Below are positions 1 to 9,162 of a stretch of 64,000 nucleotides of DNA, piece after piece. This stretch comes from Hinthialibacter sp964556895 (GTDB lineage Bacteria; Hinthialibacterota; Hinthialibacteria; Hinthialibacterales; Hinthialibacteraceae): the NCBI GenBank assembly GCA_964556895.1, contig CAZKYC010000007.1, positions 25,135 through 89,134 of the forward strand, written 5' to 3'. Every line of letters starts with the position of its first letter. Within the stretch, counting starts at the first letter, position 1. The position numbers and the translations under genes were made by a program. Below the pieces are notes generated by a model. The model did not search any database. It saw nothing but the letters and a program-made list of their open reading frames with translations, and was not told the origin of the DNA.

Positions 1-2022
1 ATATTGATTCTGCCTGGCGACGCCCCCATTGGCGAGCCGCTGGTTGATTATTTGAAACTCAATGATGTTGTTTATGACTTCGGCGTCACCCCCAACCGCC
101 CTGACGTGTTAAGCGCGGTGGGCATGGGGCGCGAAGCGGCGGCTGCGTTTGACAAGACGCTTACCATGGCGGATATGTCGCCAATCAAAGCCGATGTTGA
201 TCTTGGCTATAAACCCAGTATCACTCTGCAGGCCGAAGACCTGTGCCCGCGTTATTCGGGCGTGGTGATGCGCGGCGTCAAAATCGGCCCATCGCCCGAG
301 TGGCTCAAGTCGCGGCTGGAGGCCTGCGGGGTGCGCAGCATCAACACCGTGGTCGACGCGACCAACCTGGTGTTGATGGAACTGGGCCAGCCCCTGCACG
401 CCTTTGATCTCAAAAAACTCAAAGGCGAACAAATCATCGTTCGGCGCGCTCAGCCGGGCGAGACCATCAAGACGCTAGACGAAGAAGAACGAACGCTCAG
501 CGAAGACATGCTGGTGATTGCTGACGCCGAAGACCCGGTCGCGGTGGCTGGTGTGATGGGCGGATTTGACAGCGAAGTAACTGAAGGCTCGACCGATATT
601 CTGATTGAGAGCGCCTACTTCCACCCGCCGTCAGTGCGCAGCGCCAGCAAGCAACTCGGCTTGTCTAGCGAAGCGTCATACCGCTTCGAACGCGGGGTCG
701 ATTTTGACATGGTGGTTCCCGCCGCCTGGCGCTGCGCCCACCTGATCGCCGAATTGGCGGGCGGGCAAGTCGCTGGCGAGATGACAGTCGCTGATTCGGA
801 TAACGAAGAACTGTTCAAGCCGCTTCGTGAGCGTACGCTCTCATTGCAGTTTTCGTATTGCGACAAATTATTGGGCAAACAAATTGATCCAAACGAGATC
901 GAGTCGATTTTCAATACCTTAAACCTGAAAACCGAAAGCCGCGACGCCCAACAGATTACGGTGCGCATCCCGACCTACCGCAAAGACATCGAACGCCCGG
1001 CCGACCTGGTTGAAGAAGCGGCGCGCTGTCACGGGTTTAATGAATTCGCGCCCGCAGCGCTGCTCGCGCCTGTTCAATCGCCGGAACCGCAAGAGATTGA
1101 CCGCCAACTGATCGCCAAGATCAAAGAATACCTCAACGGCGCGGGCTTAGACGAAGCGGTGACCTACAGTTTCACCAATGAGTCGCTGCTGGAGCCGTTC
1201 CCGCCAGCCGACGTCAATCTTGAGAACGACGCTTGTACGATTCTCAACGCGATCAATTCCGCCGAGTGCACCATGCGCACCTCGATGGTTCCGTCGCTGT
1301 TGCAATCGGTGAAACGAAACGTGTCGCACGGCAACACCAATTTTGGTTTGTTTGAAATCGCCCGCACCTACACCCCTCATGAAGACCATGTGCATGAAAA
1401 AAAGATGATCGCCGGGGCGATTGTGGGTTCGTTGACCGAAGATTGGCGCAACCACAAAACCGAATTTGACTTCTTTGATCTCAAAGGCCTGGTTGACGGC
1501 CTGTTGGGCGTAGCGAAGTTAACTCGCTATCGCCTGATCCCCGGGCCTAATTGCCTGCACCCGCATCGCGGGGTTTGGGTGCAGGCGGGCAAAGAGCCGT
1601 TTGGCTACTTTGGCGAACTTCACCCCAGTTTGGCTGAGACAGACGATCTCACCGGGCGGGTGTGTGTGTTTGAGTTTGAACTCGGCCCGATGAGCAAGGC
1701 GTTTCGCAAGCCGTTGGCGCACTACAAGCCGTTTTCTATTTACCCCGCCGTCGAACGCGACTTGGCGTTTCTCTTGCCCGACGGGGTTACCGCCGAGGCG
1801 GTCGAAAAGGTGGTTCAAAAACAGGGCGGGGACCTCCTCGAAAGCGTCAAACTGTTCGACCACTACCGCGGCAAGCAAGTCGCCGAAGGCTTCTCAAGCG
1901 TGGCGTTTCGCCTGACCTTCCGTTCGCCCAGCAAGACCTTGAAAGAAGACGTGGTCGACGCCGCCTGTAAGGCGGTGTTGGATGAACTACAGAAAAAACT
2001 GAACGTTCAATTACGTTCTTAG
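1..2022 (+). CDS. pheT: Phenylalanyl-tRNA synthetase beta subunit, 5'-truncated by window edge
   Basis: This is the beta subunit of the (alpha-beta)2 phenylalanine-tRNA ligase, which charges tRNA-Phe. The reading frame is already open at base 1 and runs about 673 codons. The family is usually near 800 residues, so the N-terminal tRNA-binding domain and real start lie upstream. Visible in order are a B3/B4 editing domain (CPRYSGVVMRGV onward, with NTVVDATN and GQPLHAFD), the conserved segment SYRFERGVD, a B5 domain (about 280-345), the catalytic-like core, and a C-terminal anticodon-binding FDX-ACB domain from about residue 580 (YPAVERDLAF). pheS is expected just upstream. The zapB-like and zapA genes follow in the same direction, a common neighbourhood. 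Confidence 0.96.
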   Translation: MLILPGDAPIGEPLVDYLKLNDVVYDFGVTPNRPDVLSAVGMGREAAAAFDKTLTMADMSPIKADVDLGYKPSITLQAEDLCPRYSGVVMRGVKIGPSPEWLKSRLEACGVRSINTVVDATNLVLMELGQPLHAFDLKKLKGEQIIVRRAQPGETIKTLDEEERTLSEDMLVIADAEDPVAVAGVMGGFDSEVTEGSTDILIESAYFHPPSVRSASKQLGLSSEASYRFERGVDFDMVVPAAWRCAHLIAELAGGQVAGEMTVADSDNEELFKPLRERTLSLQFSYCDKLLGKQIDPNEIESIFNTLNLKTESRDAQQITVRIPTYRKDIERPADLVEEAARCHGFNEFAPAALLAPVQSPEPQEIDRQLIAKIKEYLNGAGLDEAVTYSFTNESLLEPFPPADVNLENDACTILNAINSAECTMRTSMVPSLLQSVKRNVSHGNTNFGLFEIARTYTPHEDHVHEKKMIAGAIVGSLTEDWRNHKTEFDFFDLKGLVDGLLGVAKLTRYRLIPGPNCLHPHRGVWVQAGKEPFGYFGELHPSLAETDDLTGRVCVFEFELGPMSKAFRKPLAHYKPFSIYPAVERDLAFLLPDGVTAEAVEKVVQKQGGDLLESVKLFDHYRGKQVAEGFSSVAFRLTFRSPSKTLKEDVVDAACKAVLDELQKKLNVQLRS

Positions 2023-2058
2023 CCTATAATGATTTTTGTGTAGGGTTGAGGAGAAACA

Positions 2059-2295
2059 ATGAGCACAGATTCTTTAGTGGACGTACTCAAAGCGTTAGAG
2101 CAGCGGGTCGATAACTTGATTGGCCAATTAAACACAGTCAAAAAAGAGCGCGATGAACTAAAATCGAAACTCGACACGGCCCAGTCAGACAATGACGCGC
2201 TTAAACAACAAGTGTCGTCGGGCGATGTGGACAAAGAAGAGGTTCGCTCGCGCGTCCATTCGATCCTCAAAAAAATAGAAACTCTCGAAGGCTAA
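2059..2295 (+). CDS. Short coiled-coil protein, ZapB-like
   Basis: A 78-residue, highly charged protein predicted to be almost one continuous coiled coil, with leucine or valine heptads in VDNLIGQLNTVKKERDELKSK. Size and composition match ZapB, the cytoplasmic coiled coil that bridges ZapA to the Z-ring and chromosome terminus. The start has a strong ribosome site (GAGGAG, 6 nt before the ATG). It lies 36 nt after pheT and 23 nt before zapA, and that position supports a division role. Coiled coils are weak evidence of homology, so ZapB-like is an inference from size and context. Confidence 0.6.
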   Translation: MSTDSLVDVLKALEQRVDNLIGQLNTVKKERDELKSKLDTAQSDNDALKQQVSSGDVDKEEVRSRVHSILKKIETLEG

Positions 2296-2318
2296 CCCAA
2301 CGGCGAAGCGAGGCGGTC

Positions 2319-2603
2319 ATGGCCCGAAACACAGACATCATTCAACTCGAGATCATGGGGACCCACTTACAACTGCGCGGCGGCGACAACCCCGACGCGG
2401 TCAAACAAGCGGGCGCCCTGGTCAAAGAGCGCGTGGATGAACTGGCCGCCCAGGCGCCGACCGCCCCGTCATTAAAAGTTGTGCTGCTGGTGGCGATCAA
2501 CCTGGCGGATGAGCTGATGCAAAACGCCAGCAATGACAGCGAACTCAGCGAAGCGGTCAGCCGGGCCAACCGTATTCTCGACAAAGTGTCAAGTTCGTCA
2601 TAA
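2319..2603 (+). CDS. zapA: Cell division protein ZapA
   Basis: A 94-residue ZapA family protein, which binds FtsZ and promotes bundling of Z-ring protofilaments at midcell. The N-terminal globular part carries the family pattern (VQLEIMGTHLQLRGGDNPD-like, followed by VKERVDELA). The C-terminal part is a coiled-coil helix (VLLVAINLADEL through ANRILDKV). Length is typical. It lies 23 nt downstream of the ZapB-like gene, and the glycosyltransferase gene begins 22 nt further on. All appear to be read from the pheT transcript. Confidence 0.85.
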   Translation: MARNTDIIQLEIMGTHLQLRGGDNPDAVKQAGALVKERVDELAAQAPTAPSLKVVLLVAINLADELMQNASNDSELSEAVSRANRILDKVSSSS

Positions 2604-2625
2604 CCCGGGCGGTTGAGGACATTGG

Positions 2626-3762
2626 ATGCGCATCCTGGCGCTCAATTATGAATTTCCCCCCATTGGCGGCGGCGGCGGCTCGGCCCATCGAAACCTGATT
2701 CACGAGTGGGCAACGATGGACGATATCAATCTCACTCTGATCGCCCCATCGACAGAAACCCGAACCGAACAACTCAATCAGCGCGTTCGATTACAGCTTC
2801 ATGCGTTCCCTAAGCGTGACCTGCGTTTCTGGCGGCGCGGCGAAATTATTCGTTATCTATGGCGCTTTCATCGAACCATCAAAGCCCACCTGGACCAACA
2901 TTCGTATGATCTGGTGCATGCATTTTTTGGGTTCCCTACCGGGCTGTTGGCCTATCGCTTGAGCAAAGACATCCCGTATATCATTTCCGTACGCGGCTCT
3001 GACGTGCCAGGCTACAACCAGCGCTTTGGCTTGGATTATCTGTTTCTCACTCCGTTGTTAAAACAGATTTACTCCAACGCCGCCGCTGTGGCGGCGAACA
3101 GCGAAGGGCTGAAAGAGTTGTATGAGAACGCCTTTCCTCAACTGAAGGCGCAGGTCATCCCGAACGGCGTTAGTATGGATACATTCAAACCGGTTGACCG
3201 CCCCGACAATGATGTGAAGACAATCGTGAGCGTGGGGCGCATGATCCCTCGTAAGGGATTTGATATGCTGTTGCAATCTTGCTCGCAATTACATGAGCAA
3301 GGGATTGCGTATCGGTGCCACCTGATCGGCGATGGGCCCGAAGAAGATAACCTGAAAGATTTGGCGGACGAACTGGGCGTTCGTGAATCGGTGACGTTTC
3401 ACGGCGGCATGACGCGCGATCAGATCGCGGCGTTTCTGCCGCAATGCGATGTGTTTGTCTTGCCGTCTTACGCCGAGGGCATGGCCAACGCCGCGCTGGA
3501 AGCGATGGCCTGTGGGCTGCCGCTGCTCCTGACCGATGTGGGCGGCAGCCGCGAACTCATCGACGGCAACGGCGCCATTGTCGAGCCAGGAAACGCGGAG
3601 GCTGTCACAAACCACTTGAGCCAATGGCTGAACGGGCCGAACCTGTTAATCGAGATGGGGCGCCGCTCACGCGAACGGGCCCATCAGTTTTCATGGGCCC
3701 ACGCGGCCCAACACTATTGCGCTCTCTATGAGCAAGTGATTGAAGCAACGACACAACTATGA
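2626..3762 (+). CDS. Glycosyltransferase family 4
   Basis: A 378-residue GT-B fold glycosyltransferase, likely cytoplasmic and building a cell-surface glycan. The N-terminal acceptor domain begins MRILALNYEFPPIGGGGG, with the usual glycine-rich loop. The C-terminal donor-binding domain has the linker IPNGVSMDTFKP, then VGRMIPRKGFD, and the family E-x7-E motif in EGMANAALEAM followed by CGLPLLLTDVGGSRELI. The stop overlaps the start of the following methyltransferase (ATGA), indicating translational coupling. Donor and acceptor cannot be read from the sequence. Confidence 0.88.
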   Translation: MRILALNYEFPPIGGGGGSAHRNLIHEWATMDDINLTLIAPSTETRTEQLNQRVRLQLHAFPKRDLRFWRRGEIIRYLWRFHRTIKAHLDQHSYDLVHAFFGFPTGLLAYRLSKDIPYIISVRGSDVPGYNQRFGLDYLFLTPLLKQIYSNAAAVAANSEGLKELYENAFPQLKAQVIPNGVSMDTFKPVDRPDNDVKTIVSVGRMIPRKGFDMLLQSCSQLHEQGIAYRCHLIGDGPEEDNLKDLADELGVRESVTFHGGMTRDQIAAFLPQCDVFVLPSYAEGMANAALEAMACGLPLLLTDVGGSRELIDGNGAIVEPGNAEAVTNHLSQWLNGPNLLIEMGRRSRERAHQFSWAHAAQHYCALYEQVIEATTQL

Positions 3763-4484
3763 GTTTGTATGACCAGGTCAAACACCGCGACCGCGAAATC
3801 GCCCGCGAACACGCTGGGCGCGACGCCTATTTTTCGCTCTCGCCCACGCGAGTGAGCCTGACGCGAGTGCTGCTGCACGCCGCGCGGGGAGCGCTCAAAG
3901 GCCGCGTACTCGACGCCGGGGCGGGCATGACCGCCTACGCGCCGAAATTGAAGAACAGTGTTGATGAATACATCGCGGTCGACATTCAACATGACCCGCG
4001 GCTTGACGCGGTCGGGTCGGTAATGCAACTGCCCATTCAAGACCAAACATTCGACGGCGTGTTTTGTTCTCAAGTGTTAGAACACGTTGACGACCCACAA
4101 GCGGCGCTCAATGAGTTTTACCGCAGCCTCAAGCCCGGCGGCGCGGTTGTGTTGAGCGTCCCTCATCTGGCGTATTTACACAACGAGCCGCATGACTACT
4201 TTCGCTATACCAAACACGGGCTGCGGGTTTTGTTAGAACGCGCCGGGTTCGTCGACATTGAGATACAACCCGCGGGCGGGTTGCTTTCATTTTTGGGGCA
4301 TATCCCCTCGGTGATCGCCAAGTCGCTGGCAAAGCCCATCCCCGGGTTGAACTGGATGGTCTGCGCCTTCAACGCCTGGTATTCACACACCGTCGCGTCT
4401 GTTGACGCCTACATCGAAACGCGCAAGATATTCGCATTGAATTATGTCGCGGTTGCCCGCAAGCCGGGGGCGCCGCATGAGTGA
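3759..4484 (+). CDS. Class I SAM-dependent methyltransferase
   Basis: A 241-residue Rossmann-fold methyltransferase of the Methyltransf_11/25 type. Motif I is VLDAGAGMTAYAP, the acidic end of beta-2 is YIAVDIQHD, and the post-I segment is FDGVFCSQVLEHVDDP. The C-terminal SVPHLAYLHNEPHDYFRYTKHGL pattern is typical of methyltransferases in polysaccharide and lipid gene clusters. It overlaps the upstream glycosyltransferase by 4 nt and the downstream membrane glycosyltransferase by 8 nt, so the three are probably one translationally coupled unit. The substrate is unknown. Confidence 0.87.
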   Translation: MSLYDQVKHRDREIAREHAGRDAYFSLSPTRVSLTRVLLHAARGALKGRVLDAGAGMTAYAPKLKNSVDEYIAVDIQHDPRLDAVGSVMQLPIQDQTFDGVFCSQVLEHVDDPQAALNEFYRSLKPGGAVVLSVPHLAYLHNEPHDYFRYTKHGLRVLLERAGFVDIEIQPAGGLLSFLGHIPSVIAKSLAKPIPGLNWMVCAFNAWYSHTVASVDAYIETRKIFALNYVAVARKPGAPHE

Positions 4485-6066
4485 CGCGCTAGCGAAAAAT
4501 TCGACTGATCTCAAACTCGCCGCGCTGATCGCCATAGCGGCGTGGGCGGTGTTGATTCCACAATTGGGCGCGCCCGGCGTCACCTGGGACGAGGCCCACC
4601 CCAACATTCCCGCCGCGCAAAAGCAGGGCGAGTGGATTCGCGGCCTATTCACGCTCGACGCGCCGTTCTCAAAAGAGACCATTGACGCATATTGGGCGAC
4701 AACCTCTGACCACCCCTCGCTGCCGCGAACGATTGCGGCGGTCTCGCGCTTGACGTTCTCAGGCTGGGTCGATGAGCGGGTCGCGTTGCGCATCCCCTCG
4801 GCGTTGATCGGCGGGTTGCTCGCGGCGTCGGTCTTTCTGTTTTTGCGGCCCATGCTGTCGCGCCCGGCGGCGCTGGCGGGGGCGTTGTCGCTGCTGTTTA
4901 TGCCGCGCGTGTTTGGCCACTTGCATTTATTCAGCCTCGACGTCCCCATCATGGCGTGGTGGTTTTGGGCGGGCGCGGTTGGTTATAACGTGATCGAACG
5001 CCGTTGGCCGCCATGGTTGTTTGGGCTGGCGTATGCGGTTGCGTTTACGACAAAACTCCATTCGGTGTTTCTGCCGGTCCCGTTGCTCGCCTGGGCGGTG
5101 ATTCATATCGCCAATAATCCAGACAACCGCCGCGAACGGGTCGTACGGCTGGTTCAGGCCATCGGCTGGGCGGCGGCATTGACGCCAATCATATATATTG
5201 GCCTTCAGCCCTGGTTGTGGCATGACACCCTGCCGCGCATTATTGAACGGTTTATTGATTACGCCGACAAATCGAGCGCGCGCCCCATTCGATTGTTTTA
5301 TTTAGGAACGCTCTACCAGGGCGACACCCCCTGGCATTACCCCATCGTCATGCTCTTGTTGACCATCCCGGCGAGTGTTCTCGTCTTGTTGTTCGCTGGA
5401 CTGTTGTCATGGACGCGGCGGGACGGGCGCTTCGCCTGGTGCGACCCGGGCGGTCTGCGCGTGTTTTTGCTGCTGCATTTTCTCACGCCGCTGTCGCTGG
5501 TGATCTTGCCGCTGGCCCAGGCGTATGACGGCTGCCGCTTGTTTTTGCCCTGCTTTTCGTTCGCGGCGTGTATCGCGGCGTGGGGCGCGCAACGGCTGTT
5601 CGATTGGACGCAGCACCTGCCCCAGGCGGGAATACAGGGCGTGTTCTGGGTATTGCTCGCCGGGCCGTTTGTGGTGACCGCGTCTCAGATTCATCCTCAC
5701 TATCTCGCCTACTACAACTCGCTGGCGGGTGGAGTGAGCGGGGCGCAACAGCTGGGCATGGAGAGCGCCTATTGGTGTGACGCGCTGACTCGTGAAATGC
5801 TCAATGAGATCAATGAGACGGCGCCGCCGGGCGCGACCATGCGGCCGTTGGCGATGCCGTTTGAAGTGATTGATGATTACAAACAACGCGGTTGGCTGCG
5901 TGAGGACATCAACCACACCGCCGAGCCGCCCTATGACTATCACTTGCTTCAGTCGCGCCAGGGCATGTTTACCCAAGCTGAATGGACGCTCTACCTGCGC
6001 CGCAACCCCCTCGCCGTGGTCGAAGTCGACGGCGTCAGGCTCTACGCGCTCTATGGGAAGTTGTGA
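4477..6066 (+). CDS. GT-C type membrane glycosyltransferase (PMT/ArnT-like)
   Basis: A 529-residue polytopic inner-membrane protein with about ten hydrophobic helices. The first non-cytoplasmic loop has the acidic pair in GVTWDEAHP, where GT-C enzymes (GT39/GT83) carry their catalytic acidic residue. Known relatives use polyprenyl-phosphate sugars and transfer them outside the membrane. The ATG at 4477 overlaps the methyltransferase stop by 8 nt and is preferred over an in-frame ATG at 4444 deeper inside that gene. With the two upstream genes it suggests assembly or decoration of a surface glycan or glycoprotein. The precise family is an inference. Confidence 0.7.
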   Translation: MSDALAKNSTDLKLAALIAIAAWAVLIPQLGAPGVTWDEAHPNIPAAQKQGEWIRGLFTLDAPFSKETIDAYWATTSDHPSLPRTIAAVSRLTFSGWVDERVALRIPSALIGGLLAASVFLFLRPMLSRPAALAGALSLLFMPRVFGHLHLFSLDVPIMAWWFWAGAVGYNVIERRWPPWLFGLAYAVAFTTKLHSVFLPVPLLAWAVIHIANNPDNRRERVVRLVQAIGWAAALTPIIYIGLQPWLWHDTLPRIIERFIDYADKSSARPIRLFYLGTLYQGDTPWHYPIVMLLLTIPASVLVLLFAGLLSWTRRDGRFAWCDPGGLRVFLLLHFLTPLSLVILPLAQAYDGCRLFLPCFSFAACIAAWGAQRLFDWTQHLPQAGIQGVFWVLLAGPFVVTASQIHPHYLAYYNSLAGGVSGAQQLGMESAYWCDALTREMLNEINETAPPGATMRPLAMPFEVIDDYKQRGWLREDINHTAEPPYDYHLLQSRQGMFTQAEWTLYLRRNPLAVVEVDGVRLYALYGKL

Positions 6067-6512
6067 ATTCGATATTCGATGTAGGGGCGCAGCGCGCTGC
6101 GCCCGAATGCTTGGCGGGAGCCTCGCCCTCCAATTTTTCTCGTTGGTTGGGTTCTTAGCCCAAGAGTGTATTGCCCTCATCCTCTGCATTCTCCCAGAGA
6201 GAGAAGGGACTAGATGATCGCTAATTCAGGGGTAGGGTGGGCTCGCGAAGCAGCCCACCGCGAAATAAGATAACATGGTTTGGTGGGATAAATTGCTTTG
6301 CAAATTGAGCCCGCGCTACCGCTGATTGAGAAACCATGTCCTGTAAGGTGATGAATGAAACGAATCCTACCATCGGTAAATCAAAACATTTCATTGGTGG
6401 GATACGCTTTGCTCATCGCCACCCTACTTGAAACGTTGTTCATGCAACCTTGCGAACCGCTTTCAACTCTGAGATTTTCTACAAAAAAAGAAATTTGCTG
6501 TAACACGCCAAC
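6067..6512. repeat. Intergenic stretch made of short palindromic repeats
   Basis: No gene is visible in these 446 bases. A perfect 20-bp palindrome (GGGCGCAGCGCGCTGCGCCC, 6085-6104) is followed by GGCGGGAGCCTCGCCCTCC, which resembles the arms of the repeat at 61234-61317. From about 6230 there is a GTAGGGTGGGCTCGC / AGCCCACC inverted pair and a second GGTGGGATACGC / CCACCCTAC unit near 6398-6425. These resemble the short non-coding dispersed palindromes of many environmental bacterial genomes. No promoter or RNA is evident. Confidence 0.6.
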
Positions 6513-6546
6513 AAAAAACACGCCCCGGTAGTATTCGGGGCGTGTT
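6513..6546 (-). terminator. Rho-independent terminator of the sucD operon
   Basis: On the minus strand an 11-bp GC-rich stem (AACACGCCCCG / CGGGGCGTGTT) with an 8-nt loop is followed at once by a run of Ts. It lies 23 nt after the sucD stop. Confidence 0.85.
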
Positions 6547-6568
6547 GATGGGTCGTATAAAGCGCGAC

Positions 6569-7438
6569 TTACCCCAGCACGGCTTGGATGCGCTCGCCAA
6601 TCTCAGCCGGGCTTTCACACACCGAGACGCCCGACTCGCGCAGCACGCGTTCTTTCTCGTCCGCCGTGCCCTTGCCGCCCGCGATGATGGCGCCCGCGTG
6701 GCCCATGCGGCGGCCTGGAGGCGCGGTCTTGCCCGCGATAAATGACACCACCGGTTTTATCATGTTGGTTTTGATAAACGCGGCCGCTTCTTCTTCGGCG
6801 CTGCCGCCGATCTCGCCGATCATCACCACTGCTTTGGTTTCGTCGTCATCATTAAACGCGGCGAGCGCGTCGATGAAGGTGGTGCCGATCACGGGGTCGC
6901 CGCCGATGCCGATACAGGTTGATTGCCCCAGTTTGATATCCGTAATTTGTTGGACGGCTTCATAGGTCAGGGTGCCGCTGCGCGACACTACCCCGACGCA
7001 GCCTTCCATGTGAATCGAGCCGGGCATGATGCCGATCTTGCATTTGCCCGGAGAAATTACCCCCGGGCAATTCGGGCCAACCAGGCGAACGCCTTTAGAC
7101 GTCACAAACTGTTTGGCTTTGAGCATGTCGAGTGTGGGGATGCCTTCAGTGATGCAGATGATTAACTCGACGCCCGCGTCGGCGGCTTCCATCACGGCGT
7201 CTGCTGCAAATGGAGGCGGGACAAAAATCACCGTCGCGTTGGCCCCGGTCTTCTCGACCGATTCGGCCACCGTGTTAAACACGGGCGCGCCCAGGTGTTC
7301 GCTGCCGCCCTTGCCTGGGGTCACGCCGCCGACCACGTTGGTACCGTAGGCGATACATTGTTCAGCGTGAAATGAGCCTTCTTTTCCCGTGATGCCCTGA
7401 ACAATCAACCGGGTCGACTTATCCGCAAATATAGCCAT
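6569..7438 (-). CDS. sucD: Succinyl-CoA synthetase (ADP-forming) alpha subunit
   Basis: A 289-residue alpha subunit of the TCA-cycle enzyme that interconverts succinyl-CoA and succinate with substrate-level phosphorylation. The CoA-binding Rossmann domain contains VQGITGKEGSFH and GGVTPGKGG, PNCPGVISPG follows, and the phosphohistidine lies in MGHAGAII near the C-terminus. The ATG at 7438 is chosen because AGGAG lies 9 nt upstream. A TTG 15 nt earlier would put that site inside the gene. Its start overlaps the end of the upstream glycosyltransferase gene by 20 nt. The beta subunit sucC, normally adjacent, is not in the window. Confidence 0.95.
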   Translation of the reverse strand: MAIFADKSTRLIVQGITGKEGSFHAEQCIAYGTNVVGGVTPGKGGSEHLGAPVFNTVAESVEKTGANATVIFVPPPFAADAVMEAADAGVELIICITEGIPTLDMLKAKQFVTSKGVRLVGPNCPGVISPGKCKIGIMPGSIHMEGCVGVVSRSGTLTYEAVQQITDIKLGQSTCIGIGGDPVIGTTFIDALAAFNDDDETKAVVMIGEIGGSAEEEAAAFIKTNMIKPVVSFIAGKTAPPGRRMGHAGAIIAGGKGTADEKERVLRESGVSVCESPAEIGERIQAVLG

Positions 7439-9149
7439 ATGACTCTCCTGCAACAGACCGTAAGGCGTTTAGTAAGGCTTGGATTCTAACACGGTACCCG
7501 TATTTCGCAAGCGCGCAAACCTGCCCGCTTTGGGCGATTTGCGCCCGTTCATCGGGGCGGTCAAGATAGTACGCAATTTTCTCGACCATTTCATCGCGGG
7601 TGTGAAATACATCCAGGTCGCGGCCTATGGCGAATTCGTCTTCCACGCCGGGGTTGTATTGGGTCAATAAAAACCCGCCGCAGGCGAGCACGTCATACAC
7701 GCGAGGGTTTAGCCCGTTCATGCATTGCGTATGAAATAGATTGAGGTTGATTTTGGCTGAAGCGTAAAGGCGCGGCAGTTCTGTATGGTAATCAATGCGC
7801 CGTCCGGCGTAATCGTTGGTCAATGCGCCCGCGAATTCGGGCATCGCCCAGTCGTCGGCGCCGAAGATTGTTAATCCAAACGGGCGGGCTGCTTCGAGAA
7901 AATAGCGCCGCCTGACCGCCGTCGCTTTGTTTTCTAGACATTCCACCCAAGAGCCAAAATAGGCTTCGCCATGTTCGTTGAACAATTGCTCTGCCAGGGG
8001 CGTCCAATCGGTCAAATCAGATACGTCATGCTGGCGAAGCAATTCGTTGACTTGTTTGAGCCGTTCGGGCTGGGTCAAAGCAAACGCTTTCTCGTACGGC
8101 AAAAAGCCATTGGCGCCCAGTTCACCGACAAACGCGACCTTGATCTTGCTGAACTCGCCGTCAACCGCGGCGAGCGTGTAATCAATGCTGTGGGCGGTGC
8201 GCGCTTCGACCACCGGGGCGTCAGTCAGCGCTTTCACATAGGGGATATATGTCGAGTCAAACACACCGACAGCGTCGCATCCGCAGAAATCGTCTGGCGA
8301 ATTGACATAGCGCCTGGGGTTGTCGACAAACCATGAGGCCGCTTTGAGCGGCAGGTCGTTAAACAGATCGTGTTGACAGAAGGTTTTTGGCGTCGCGTTC
8401 AGAAAAAAGGCGGTGTCGATTTCGTCTTGTAAGACCGGGTTGAGCCAGGCGTAAGGCCGAATAAAACGGTACAGCGGCTTTTGCCATTGCAGGCGCTCGA
8501 CGCCATACCCCATCGCCTTCATCGACTTCACGCAGGCGTCTTGAAGCATGTTGTGGCCCGGAACAAAAAAACGAACCGTCTTCGGGAACGGCGGCGCTTT
8601 GATCTGTTTAAGTTGGTTTACGGCGGCGTCAATTCGTTGTTTGGTGTCGTGTTTGGTAATTTCAAACCGTTCGCGAATGATCGCGAGCGATTGTTCGGGC
8701 GCATCAGGGTCGGCGTTCAGCAGCGCATAGTTGACCTGGGTCATGTGGCGGTACTTGCCGATCAAGCGGTTGAGTTGGTGAAACCCTGGGTCAGGCAGGT
8801 GAAACAAACAGCGGTCTGAGTTTAACAGCGTCGTCCAATCCTGGTGTTCAAGCCCCCAGCGAAAGCGCTGGGGGTCGTCATCCATCAACAACATGCGGCG
8901 CCCGCGCAGGTCGCCCGCTTCGCATAAGTTGATTTTGTCAAACAGCTGTTTCGCGAGCGGGCCAATCGTGAAGCGGTAAACAATGAACAGGTCTATGTCC
9001 TCTGACCAATGGGCGTCAAGTTCGCGATTGGCGTGCGCCGTCCAGTCTTGGGTTTCGCTTGCGGCCACAGGTTCAACGTCTCGAATCGCCTGGGCGATTC
9101 CAGGGTACATTGACTCAATGATGGAACCGTTCTCTTGCCAATGCGTCAA
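7419..9149 (-). CDS. CgeB-like glycosyltransferase
   Basis: A 576-residue protein whose last 150 residues fit the CgeB/Glyco_trans_1_2 domain: NLNLFHTQCMNGLNPRVYDV, ACGGFLLTQY, then a D-x-V-F-type strand and a helix resembling MVEKIAYYLDRPDER. The N-terminal 400 residues are not confidently assigned. GT-B folds of this family transfer sugars to spore, surface or small-molecule acceptors. The apparent start is a TTG with AAGGA about 10 nt upstream, overlapping the intergenic gap after the enolase-superfamily gene. It lies between that gene and sucD in a tight minus-strand operon, which gives no clear hint of its acceptor. Confidence 0.72.
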   Translation of the reverse strand: MTHWQENGSIIESMYPGIAQAIRDVEPVAASETQDWTAHANRELDAHWSEDIDLFIVYRFTIGPLAKQLFDKINLCEAGDLRGRRMLLMDDDPQRFRWGLEHQDWTTLLNSDRCLFHLPDPGFHQLNRLIGKYRHMTQVNYALLNADPDAPEQSLAIIRERFEITKHDTKQRIDAAVNQLKQIKAPPFPKTVRFFVPGHNMLQDACVKSMKAMGYGVERLQWQKPLYRFIRPYAWLNPVLQDEIDTAFFLNATPKTFCQHDLFNDLPLKAASWFVDNPRRYVNSPDDFCGCDAVGVFDSTYIPYVKALTDAPVVEARTAHSIDYTLAAVDGEFSKIKVAFVGELGANGFLPYEKAFALTQPERLKQVNELLRQHDVSDLTDWTPLAEQLFNEHGEAYFGSWVECLENKATAVRRRYFLEAARPFGLTIFGADDWAMPEFAGALTNDYAGRRIDYHTELPRLYASAKINLNLFHTQCMNGLNPRVYDVLACGGFLLTQYNPGVEDEFAIGRDLDVFHTRDEMVEKIAYYLDRPDERAQIAQSGQVCALAKYGYRVRIQALLNALRSVAGESYGYICG

Positions 9150-9162
9150 AGCAGACAGTCCT

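Noticed and set aside
5407..6189. A 260-codon minus-strand frame opposite the membrane glycosyltransferase
   Set aside because: Very Arg/Gln/His-rich, a mirror of the hydrophobic codons on the plus strand; no start signal.
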